Below are positions 25,601-37,600 of a stretch of 64,000 nucleotides of DNA, piece by piece. The stretch's first letter is position 1, and the number at the start of each line of letters is the position of its first letter. The notes under the pieces are model-generated. The model saw only the letters and a program-made list of their open reading frames with translations, was not told the origin of the DNA and did not search any database. A program made the position numbers and the translations under genes. The stretch is from Morinoia aosen (taxonomy: Eukaryota; Arthropoda; Malacostraca; Amphipoda; Talitridae): contig CM059567.1 of NCBI GenBank assembly GCA_030386875.1, forward strand, positions 56,466,020 through 56,530,019, read 5' to 3'.

Positions 25601-28600
25601 GTCGTTTGATTAGATGACTTTACAAACAAATTTTATAGAGATATTTAGGATAATTAGCAGTCATGTTGAGTGGTTTTAAGTCACTATACAGTTGTGGAAA
25701 TTGTTGGCAATTTTACGAATGCAAATATTTTCTGAGAGTAAATAAATGTTTTGAGATCCTCATGTTAACTATAAAATTTGCTGTTTTTTTAAGTTTATGC
25801 ATTCGTAAATCATTTAAGTCACGAACATGATAGGTCATACAAATTTAATTTCCAGCTTTTATAGTGGGCTTTAAAAATATCGATGAAAAACCATCAGCAG
25901 CAATGCTGTAAATATTTAACTGCATACATGGCGTTAATGTTCCATCACGCGTGGTTACCAACCTCCAAATGCTTCCATTGCGTGCGCACGTCCGCCATTG
26001 ACACTCCAGGAAACTTTGCACCCTTGAACGTCATCGCCTCCCAGAAAGATGCGGTGGACAACTTCTCCGCAGTCGGCCTCGGGCCGTTCGGATGGTGGGG
26101 TGTAGTTGTTGTTGGTGTGTGATGTGCTGCTACAGGGGCATGAGTGTGGCAAGACGGAGTGTATAAGATGGGCGTGTGGTGAGTAGAACAGCTAAAAGAG
26201 TTGTCCGGCTTGTACATCGGTGTTGGATGGATAGACAGAGCACAGGCAGAATCGAATTTTTCGCTCGTAGCATCTTTAGGGCGTTGTGGAGGGTACACGC
26301 AAGGTGTATTCGGCGCATTAAACGCAGGTGCGCTGGGTGTATGACGATTAGTTTGGGTGTGCGGTGCATCACTGCGGTATATGGAGGCGGTGTGCGGGAA
26401 GTTAGGGGGACCTTGCAAGGCAGAAGGTGATGGAGACAGAAGAGTTGTCCACGTGACTGAACGAATTTTTTGGTCGATGGTGAACACGGTCCTGTGGAGG
26501 AAACAAGGGTCTACGACTGGCTCATGACTCAAAATTCATGGTTCGAAGTTTTTTTGCAAACTGTATGTACCACTTGTGACCCGTTAGGTAAATAATCGTA
26601 TTGATAGATTTGTAACATATCGTACCCACAATACACTTAAGATATCATATTTTTGTTTCTAATTTTTGTTCGATTTATTTTTGAAAGCAGAGCGTAGAGG
26701 GTGATAAAAAAATAAACCAACAGGATGATCAGAGTTCAAGTACACTAGAGACCAGTCAGCCTCCTTCTATGAAAAATATTTCGTTCAAAAAGTTATTGAA
26801 AAAAACAGTGGGAAATATCTTACGTAAAATGAACATATGGGATACATCGTATCGACATAACAACGTATGGGATTTCTGTAAGGTGAATGAAGAAAAATGT
26901 TAATTTTGAAATAAATAAATTCTTCAATTATTTACGATATGAAAACGAATTAAATCTTATTTTGTCGCTTAAAACAGTGTGAACGGAGACCAGCAATAAA
27001 CCACCAAGTTAGCAACCATATAAGCGAACCAAGTTATCACTTTTTTTGTGTATTCACATATCGTTCTAGTCATGAAGAAATTCATGCGTTGCCATGCATC
27101 GATTCTTTATGACTCATTTATGACATCGATAAAGAAATTATTTTTGATGCGATGAGGTGAAGAAACGATCAGCAAACGAGGGCTTCCTTAGCTGCTGTTA
27201 CCTTCAATATATAATCAACACACGTCACGTGGGAAAAGTTATTGAAGAAGCTTAAAAAGCACCCTATATCTTATAAATGAAGTAAATGCTACAGTAGTTT
27301 GCGTACTATGTACGACTAAATGCATTAAGACCATTAATTTAAGTAACTAAGGAGTGTATTTACAACTCTAGAAAACATTCTCATCTGCAAGAAAGTGTGT
27401 ACTCCCTGAGTCGTAACTGCATTCAAATCAATAATTTTAGTAACTAAGGAGTTTATTTATAATTCTAGAAAACATTCTCACCTGCAAGAAAGTGTGTACT
27501 CCTGACAGGTAAGTGCATTAAAGTGAATAATTTTAGTATCTAAGGAGTTTATTTACAACTCTAGTAAACATGCGTGCTTGCAAGAAAGCGGGTACTCACT
27601 GAGCAGGCCCTGGAGGGTTTGGTTGCTTGTTGTGACGGGTACGGGAGCATCTGAAGGCCGCTGCTGCAGCCACCACAGCCACCACAACCACAGCCCCCAC
27701 AGCCACACCCACAGCCACCGCCAGCTGCTCCACCTGCCACAGCCGCCGGTCTTCCGTCGGTCCTTCCTCCGCCACAGCGGTCCCTGGGCTGTGGCCTTCG
27801 GCGGGGACAATATTCTATTTAACCATCATCGTTGTAAGTTTGTAATATCATCACTGAGTAACTATTCTCAGGTTGTGCCAGTCCGTAGTGTCATCACTAA
27901 GAAACTCTGGTCAGATGATCATACGGTTCAAGTCCGTAGTGTCATCTCTAAATGACAATTCTTAGATAGTTGAATGATTTAAGTCTGAAGTGTCTTCACT
28001 AAGTCATTATTCTTAAATGGCTATAAGGTTTAAGTGTGTAGTGTTATCACTAAGTCATTTTTCTGTGATAGTTACACTGTTCAAGTCCGTAGTGTCATTA
28101 CTAAGTCACATTTGTCAGAGAGATACGGCTTAAGTCCGTAGTGTCATCACCAAGTCACTTTTCTTAGATAGTTACACGGTTCAAGTCGTGAGCTTCCCAA
28201 GGAACGGTTTACAGAAACATGAGGAACAAGATTTATACAATAAGCCAAGCCTATCTAAAACTTCCATGTAATGCACAATGAAAACTCCATAACGAAATAA
28301 AAGGTAGGATTAAAATATAACTCTAGGAATACCCATAAAAGGTAGCATTAAAATATAACCCGAGGAATACCCATAAAAGGTAGCGTTAAAATACAACTCG
28401 AGGAATACCCAATAATCAGGAGCTCTAGGAGTTCACCTTCGAGGCAAATTTTGCGCCTCTTGACATAGAGGACGGTGGGGAGCTGTGAGGGCCGTGAGGC
28501 CGTCACGTTGATGTTGAGCGTCACGTGCACCTGCCCGCTGCGTGCGCCCGTGCACGGCAGGTGCAGCGCCAGCGTCTCCGGCGACTTAGGCACTGTGCCT

Positions 28601-31600
28601 GAGGTCACAACAAATGGTCCTCCCTAAATCGGCATAGTATTAAAATACTTAAAATAAAATTCGACTCAATGTGTTAAATAATTCAGAAAGAACGTCCCTG
28701 AGGTCGCATAACAAATGGTCCTCATCATTGTGTTAAAAATTTATAAAAACATAAAACATTTCGAGAGAAAATTTTGCTTGTCTGAGTAAGTAAAATTGTG
28801 CCTAGTAGGAGAAAAAGTTACGGTTTTGCACTCCATCAGTACACAAATGAGTACAGAAATAACAAATGTTCTCCTCAGACTCGGCATAGTGAAAATTGCA
28901 CAGAAATACTAACAAGATGCAACTTACAAGTGAGATAAAAATTTAGCTTGTCTAAGTAAAATTGTGCCTTGTAAAAGAAGAGAAACGGTTTTTTCCTTGA
29001 GTAAAAATTGAAAAAGTACGTCCTTGAAGTCGTTCAGAAATAACCAATGTTGCCCTAAGACTAGTCGTATGAAAAATTGTATTAATTATAAGCACAACGT
29101 ACATACAACAATGAATGAAATTTAATTGTTAATTCATAATTACTTAAATAGAATGATGCTGTTTAAGAGAGAATTTATTTTTCAGCAGAGAAATAGATCA
29201 CTCGCCAGCAGTGGAGACGTTGAGGTACGGGGCGTCCATGAGGGCGAGCGGCGCGGCGGTGGAGGCGACGGACGCGTCTCTGGAGCTGAGGTCCTCGGCC
29301 TTCGAGGGGTCGGGGTGAGGGGCGTCCTGCGGTGGCGAGGGGCTGTGTGTCGTCACCGCCATGTTGTACAGCAGCTGTACAGAGAGGAAGGGTTGTACAT
29401 CAGATGTAAACAGAGGAGGCAAGAATCACCTTAGCTGCAAACAGAGGAGGCAAGCATCATTTCAGCTGCAAAAAGAGGAGGCAAGCATCGCCTTAGCAAC
29501 AAAGAGAGGAGGCAAGCATCACCTCAGCTGCAAAAAGAGGAGGCAAGCATCACCTCAGCTGCAAAGAGAGGAGGCATGCATCACTTCAGCTGCAAAGAGA
29601 GGAGGCATGCATCACATCAGCTGCTGAGAGCGGAGGCAAGCATCACCTCAGCTAGCACTTCAGTTACATCATATGACAATTAAGACAATGGGCAAAAATA
29701 TTGATAATATGTTCTATCTTTATGTGGACAATTTTCATTGACGGATACTACGCAATTCAAACCCGCGTTGGGTAATTTAACAATTACAAATTCTTCGACT
29801 GAAGTTTGCTAAACAAGCGCTGGCGAATGTATACATAGAGCATCTGATTCAAATCAATAAACTGTTACTCTCAGATATGCCGTGAATTCATGCATACGTA
29901 TTTTATGTCTAAGCCTATTTTGTTTAGAATTTGAAATTTCGAATCACGAACTTTCTTCCACAACGAAGATTTACAACCGTGTGATCGAAATTTGCCTGAA
30001 TGTTGTACCAGATCTTTCATGCGTTTATCAGAGAGCATCAGCCAATTTTGTTTAGGAATTGAAATTTCAAATGGTAAACTTTCCCTTGCCATAAAAATTT
30101 ACAACCGCGTGATCGAAATTTACCAGAATGTTGTACCAGATCTTTCATGCGTGCATCAGGAAGCATGAACGCTGGCAAGCAGCTCAGGTACCTGGAACGT
30201 CAGTACAGGAGCTGCGGCACAAAAGCTGGGGGCGGCGAAGGGGGCGGCGAAGGGCTTAATGGCCATCCATCTCTTTTAGTGGCGTCAGAGGGCTTTTTTA
30301 AGCGGGCGACTAAGTGCTCGCCGCCTCGAATTTAATGCAGACTTGCCTAAGAGCGGCGAGGGGGCCGCTATGACACTTTTAAAGGAGCGCGGTCCGTGTT
30401 GCTAATAAAACGCTTAAGCGGAACTCCAGCTTCGTTTCGGCTTGGTTGGCAATAAATGTTTGGCCCGTAGGTTGGATACGGTGTCGCTGGATATTTGGAG
30501 GATTTGTTCACTCACGGTTTGCCTTTAGGCACACTCTGGGTCAGACTCTCTGAATTTCCTATGAGCATCGTTCGTTCGTTCGTATGCCTTCACTAAAAAC
30601 TGAGAAGTAACATAAGTTGTATACCTTTAACAAAGAAGTCGTCAACCATGCCGGAAAAAATGTACAGCTCTGTTCTGCTCGTCTTGTAGGTCATGAGAAA
30701 TATTTTCATTCCCTTTGTTAACGCGGACAACTCGTCATTCTGCGACGGTTTTGTAGTACGAACATATTCATTGAACTAATTTTACATTCCTCAAAAAATT
30801 CTGGTGTTGTTTCTAAGATAGAGCTAAGATTATTTCATCAAAACTGTTTTTAAAAGAACGTATAGAATTGCAGATTATGGATTACCTAGATCTTTTTCAG
30901 AAGAATCTTTACGTTCATAATTATGCTGTTGCCAATATTTGCATTAAAACTGCTTTCCTGTGGCCATTGAGGTTCAAAAAACGCAATAAAATCTTTTTAC
31001 AGCATTAATATTTCATCTAAAAAAATTACTGCAGCTGTTAGAGCATCTAAGCTAGAAATTTGCTTGGAAACTCAATAATGAAACAGGTTAAATAGTTGGA
31101 AGTAAACCTTAGATTCAAAACCTTTCTTTAAGCTATGAAGTAACGGGATTTCACGAACATGATATTTTAAAACCCAAATTTATCTCTGTAAGTTTAATTG
31201 TGTTTTGAACTGGTCTCACTCTAACAATCTCAACATATTGTAATAAAAAGTACACTAATCTATACTCGATAGCACCTTCTCAAAGCTTAATATGTTTTAT
31301 TTTTGCTTTTGAATTTTAGTATGAAAATTCCATGACCGACGGCCAGAATAGTCCACTCAATTGAATAAGATGGATGTATTTTATTGTCTCCTGCCTTCAA
31401 ACTTGAAATAATGCTTCTCAATTATCCACACTACCCTTTTTTTGAAGGCGTCAGTATTCATCTTTATTTCTGACACGTAGCCTGATTATTAAACGTCGAA
31501 TTAAATCTCAACTTATATCACATTTGTGGTACTCTATATCGTGCAGTGTCTTTCCTGCGACCAAATCAAGCGTCTTAAGAGCTCTGGTCTACCCAATGTC

Positions 31601-34600
31601 AAACAGAACATTATTTTATCCATCATTTAATCGCGTATCGTCGTAAATAGCGTTCCTTGCCCATGACCTGAAAATTTTTAATCTAACATGTTCCATCCTA
31701 ACATATTTAATCTGACCTAAGCTACCTATGTTTATCCTAACATAACCGATCCCATACTTACCCAACCTTGTATACGTAGATTAGCGCCCATTTTCAAGAC
31801 TATGGAGACCAGTGTCTCAGACAGGGTGTATGTATTGAGTCATGTTTTGTTGACCAACCCACAAGTATTGGCGACCAATACGATGTATATAAACAGAGCT
31901 AAAGGCTGCCCGACCTTAGCGCTATTCATTGATTTCTGCAGGTCAGTTTCGGTCTTCCTACCTCGACCCCTTACAATATACCATTGGAGGGAGGAGGGTG
32001 TGGCAGGTAACTTCGAAGGCTTGGGGAAACCTTAGGATACCTTACATTTTCCTTCCTAGTGTCCCAAAAGTGACAGTACGGGACGCACATTTTCATATAA
32101 ATATGATTTTCAAATCCTTAACTAGAAAATTTTCGTACTCACTAAAGCTAACGTCAACCCTAATTTCTGGGCTTGAAATAAATTAAACTATCAAGAACCA
32201 GAGTCTCTGGTACCGGTCTCAGGTGCTGGATAAATGTATCCAAGTACGACCATAAATACATAGAAAAAAAATATATATTCTGGAGACGATATGTGCGATA
32301 CTGACCTCCTTCGTGCCCGAGTCCCGCCACGTGAAGTAGAGCGCATGCACGTCGGCCGGCACGGGCACGGTCCAGCTCATGGCGTAGTCGTTAACGACGC
32401 CTTCACGCACGTAGTACAGCTCTGCCTCCAGTCCTGAGACGAAAAGTTTGAAAAATAAACATTCGTTAAAAAAGTATTCGTCATTTGTCGCCGCTTAAAC
32501 ATCTTCAGACAAAACAATGAAGCTCGACGTAAGCAAAGCTTGACAGGGTAAAATGTCGTGGTTGATATTCAAGACATGTAATACTAGAAAAAACTCAACG
32601 TAAAATACTCGTGCACTAAATATCGCTAATTGTAGCAGCAATATTTGATACATTGTATTCTCGAAGTCAAAAGCTCAGGAATTCTGAGATGATGCTTAAA
32701 ATTCCAGGGGCAACAAAACTTCTTCGTTTCAGAAAAGCTGGAACCTCATCGCGTCAAAACTCAACGCCACCAGTTCTGTGGTTTATCGCCGCCCGCAAGC
32801 GCTGCTAAAGACTTTATTACGAGGCGGCAATGAGCCATCGGAAAGCTTTACTGCTCTGCCAGATAACGTGGCTTTGCTACCTTACTGCAATTGGTTCCTG
32901 CCGCCATGAGAGATCTTTAATGCTCACAAGATAAGGAGACTGCGCTGCCTTACTGTAAGTCGTCGCTATTGCCACCGGAGATATCATCTCAAGCTGCGCT
33001 GCCTTACAGTAAGTCGTCGCTATGGAGCTGCACTGCCTTACTGTAAGTCGTCGCAGTTACCACTGTAGATATTACCTGTCATGACGCCCGACACAAACCA
33101 GGGTTCATAGCCCAGAAACAGATAAGGCATGCTGATCGCACCATGCCCCTCAGCAAACCCAATTTCGCCCTGTCTCAAGAACTTCCCTTCAGTTTGTTCC
33201 TGCGCTGGACGACTTCTTCTTCACAACGACGCTTCGATGGCCGCCATTGCCGGCAATGGTGACGTGAGTTTTTCAATTTCGGCCGCCGTCCGCCGCCCCC
33301 ACACCGAACTCTGACCACCGTCCCCACGATTTACCGGACAGAAATTCCATTAGCCGGGATTGCTCTCATGAAACTTTCATGCGACACAATCTGGAAAGTT
33401 TCAAGTACCACACTCTGGTCAAAATGACTCCTCGGTAAAAATCAATTTTTCTCCTTCCAAGTACTCGTGATCTAATCTTTCTCAATACGACGCCTGAAAA
33501 AGTTTTAAAAACTTCTGATGCATGTTGTGCTTAAGGAGTAGAAAACTTAAAATTTGTGTTCGTACAAATTGTAGTCCTTAGAAGATTCAAACCTGCTCGA
33601 AATTAGAAGATGAAATTTATCGGAAAACATTGGGTCTGATTTTCAATAATTGATCTTCGTTCGAAGAAATCAGATCCACACTGAATATTTGTTGCTTCCA
33701 ATCTCCATATACGCTTAATAAACGTCACCAAACACGCTTTGTTTTACGTTACTATACTTTTCTTCCATTCAACGCGCGAACGAATGCTTGCATCCATGGG
33801 TACTAGCGATAAGAAGGTGATTTTATCTCTCAGTGCCGAAATTTAAGTCCGACTAAAGCTCCTCTTAACTTCGTCAGGCATAATTGTTCCTAATTGAGTT
33901 TTTTTCCCTCTCGGTGAAGAACCGCTTAATCTGTCCTTCTCCCTCCTCCCTTCTCCCGGAAAATAGCTCGCCCAGACTTATCGCGCGACTCAGGCAGACT
34001 TTATTCTGAGTTTTATTTTTTGTTTCTTTCTTGAGAAGGAAAGTTCCTCCGGGACTCGCCAGCCGGACGACCCTGGCATACCTGGCAGGCAGAAACAACG
34101 CCACTTCTTGGTTCTTGTGGAAAGTTTTTTTGCAAAGTCATGCGGCCTCTGCAGCAGCTGCGCTCTGAGGCTGCAACAATAGCAACATCATGAAGAAGAA
34201 ACTGCAGCAACGTCCTGAGGAAACTGCAACAATGTCCTGAAGTAACTACAGCAGCAACCTCGTGAAGCCGATTTTAATACAATATTTTTAAGCCTCTACT
34301 ACAGCAAAGTTTTGAGACCACTGTATCGCCAATTTCTTGCAGCCACCGCAACAAAGACGTTTCAGAACCGTTTCAAAGACTTCTTGAGTTAGGTACAACA
34401 ATGACGTCCTGAAGCCGCTGCAACAGCAATGCCGCTGCAACCGTTGCAACAATGAAACTCGAAACATCTATAGGTAGTTGCAACAGATTGTTTTCAAGAA
34501 ACTCCCGCAGCAACGTCAAAAGACCGCAGCAACCACGATATTTTCAGAGTTATTCAACAACAGCATCTTGTAGCAACTTCAGCAACAAAGTCTAGAGGCA

Positions 34601-37600
34601 GCTGCTATAGCAAGAATTTATGACTGACATGACCTCGGCCGCAACATCGTAAGCGAGTTTTACTATAAATTGAAATTATTAATTGAGACAAGTGCACATC
34701 TATGGTTTGCACCGCTAATGAGACACACTATACACAAAATGAACGCGTATGATACGTGTTTCATACTCCCATCAAGGGGTAGAGCTCATTACTGAAGAAT
34801 GCATGTGTTGCTCTATTTTTATTCCGAAAAATAATTCAGGCAGAGAGGGTTGATGCTACTGCAACAGCTGGATGCGTCTTGATCAAGTTGCAGCAACAAC
34901 AGCCAAAGGAGACGGTGACAGCCAAAATTCAAAAGCTATTGCAATAATAACATTAATTTTTATGCAACAACAACAACAGTCAGAAATTCCGAAGCAACAG
35001 CAACAACATCATCAGAGGGTGTCCGCCACGATGAAATCCATTCTAGTAAACAACAATGAATGAAGGATTGGGAACTCAAATTTGTCTTGTGCAAATTTGA
35101 GAACGACCAAACTACCGTTACAGCAGCAACATGGTCAGGGCTGCGGCAACGCGGCGGTGTAGCTGCGCCACTGCGGCCGAGAGGCCAAGAACTCTCGGAG
35201 GCCGCTAGCTGACGTCGTTATCAAGATGTCTTCATTTTAAGGCCAATACCCCCAACACTCCCCCTCAACATCCCCCCTCCTTCCCCCGAACTGGAGAGAG
35301 ACGACTGCTCTTTACTCTACGGCTGCCACGGAGCTTGACTGCTAAAAACGTTGCAGGTGGCAGTTGTACTAGCACAAGCCTGGAACTGCAGCTGATGTTA
35401 CTGCTTGTACTGCTATTTCCCTTCATCTGGTACTGATACTTCAAATTTTTTAGTATTCATGTTTCATTTGTGTTATTTTTTTTTCATTTCAATAGTGGGT
35501 AAAGAAACTCTGCCAGTAATAGGCACAAAAATTGGCACAGCAACTGGCATAACAACTGGCACAGCAACTGGCACAGCAACTGGCACAACAACTGGCACAA
35601 CAAATGGCACAGCAACTGGCACAGCAACTGGCACAGCAACTGGCACAGTAACTTTCACAGCAACTGGTACAACTTACATAGCAACTGGCACAACAACTGG
35701 CACAACAACTGGCACAGTAACTTTCACAGCAACTGGTACAACTTACAAAGCAACTGGCACAACAACTGGCACAATAACGCACAGCAACTGGCACAACAAC
35801 TGGCACAGCAACTGGCACAAATACACTACTGACACAGCAACAGCCCCACAGCCCTGTCCTGACAACGGACCTCAAAAGAGAAGATGTGCCAATTCACGGC
35901 GGCATAAAATCTGCGGGCGAAAAGTACCAACTTTACGACGCTATTTTAGTTCAAGTTCATTCTCATAAAGTATGAAACTTCACCGAAACCTTCATGAAAC
36001 TGGGCGTTTTTCTGAAGACAGTATTAAAAGTTGCTTTTGGTGTGAGACTCTAATAAATATTTGGTGGTGTCTCCAAGACCGTGTGCGTTCGACGCACGTT
36101 TGTTAGTTTTTCTCTTTAGGTTCATTTATTCTACACTAGTACTATACATACAAGAGCCGAGTGCGTATAAGGTTAGATTATCTGGTTTAAGTCTCCCTAA
36201 CCGCAACAAAGGTGTGATAAAGAGAGGAAGGAAGAAGGCTCTATTTAGTCTGAAGTTTAGGGTACGAGAAATCCGTGTACAAGGTGTGTTCCCTCACAAA
36301 ACACCTCGCGTATTAAAAACAGACTTGCGAAAAAAGTTTAGTGGAACTAGATGTTAGTTGATGAAGAAAGTAGCAGGAAAACAGGACATATGTAAACCGA
36401 AAAAAGATGGCCTGTAACAAAACAAAACCCAATTCGATTTCCACAAAGAGAAAGCCTTCATGCTAACTAACATCAGTTGCGGGCCTTACATTTGACAGAA
36501 GTTATCTCTCTCTGAGTTTTCTTTCAGGGTTAAAAGTCTTCCGTAATTTTTTGATGCATTTGTAAACTTATGGCAGAGTAGAAGAGTGAGGGAGTTGTAC
36601 TTGTACGAATACCTGCAGCAACTAGATACCTGCAGCTTCATCCTGAGGAGTTTCAGGTACTTCCAGTGTGGTTTCTGGCACCCTCGGTGTGGTTTCAGGT
36701 ACCTTCAGTGTGGTTTCAGGTGCCTACGGTGTGGTTTCAGGTACCTTCGGTGTGGTTTCAGGTACCTTCGGTGTGGCTTCAGGTACCTTCGGTGTGGCTT
36801 CTGGTACTTTCGGTGTGGTTTCAGGTACCTTCAGTGTAGTTTCAGGTAAATCCATTGTAGTTTCAGGTAGCGATCAACGTTGCACAGCTGCACCTGGATA
36901 TGCTCTACTGGATACTGCTGTATCTCATGATATTCTACCTAAAACTACTGTATATAAGCGTTACAGATGCACTGTGCAACCATGAAATGAACATTAAGGT
37001 GTTGTATGTGTACTTTCCAGCCAAAGCTTTGTAATTAACAACTATTTTCCGTATTACCATAGCGTTAAAATTAAAATAAAGCCAGGGTTTCTTTGCTGCG
37101 AGTTTTGTAATTGTTTCTCTGCTTTTCCATTACGAAAGTGTTCAACCACAACTAAATATACACCAACATTTCGTTCTATACATTTTTTCCAAAAAGTTTC
37201 AATTCAGAGTGATAACCATGAAAACTCAAAAATATTAATTTGGCCCTGAGCTACAGTTCCCTGTTCTCAGGTTATGGCTGCCTGTTACAGCACACTCTTG
37301 TACGGAAAATTTTATTTATACAGCCGCTTTCTTAAATATTCACTTCTATACATGTGTGCTTATCATTTTGAACCAGAATGTTATGCATCACTTCCTGTCA
37401 ATTAAGTTCAACTTAATTGACTAGAGCTTTTTTTTAGTATTATCATTCAAAGAAAAATTTCACGAAGACTTTCCCAAAGCACACCGAACAAATAAACCCA
37501 ATTTAGATTGAAACACATTAGCCTCATAGACTAAATTTCCGAAATAATTCAGTGCAAGCAGCACGCTTGAGCGTGAATACACACATTTCTCGCAAACTTC

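Noticed and set aside
25883..26430. Plus-strand open frames opposite RYK exon 6
   Set aside because: Shadows of a His/Thr/Pro-rich coding exon; no start or splice support on the plus strand.
28598..28618. Alternative RYK exon 4 start at TTTAG^GGAGGACC
   Set aside because: Needs a phase 0 donor, which exon 3 lacks at a plausible place. The CTCAG^GCACAG acceptor matches family sequence exactly.
35405..35968. 187-codon Gly-Thr-rich frame
   Set aside because: Product of the 12-bp minisatellite within RYK intron 1.
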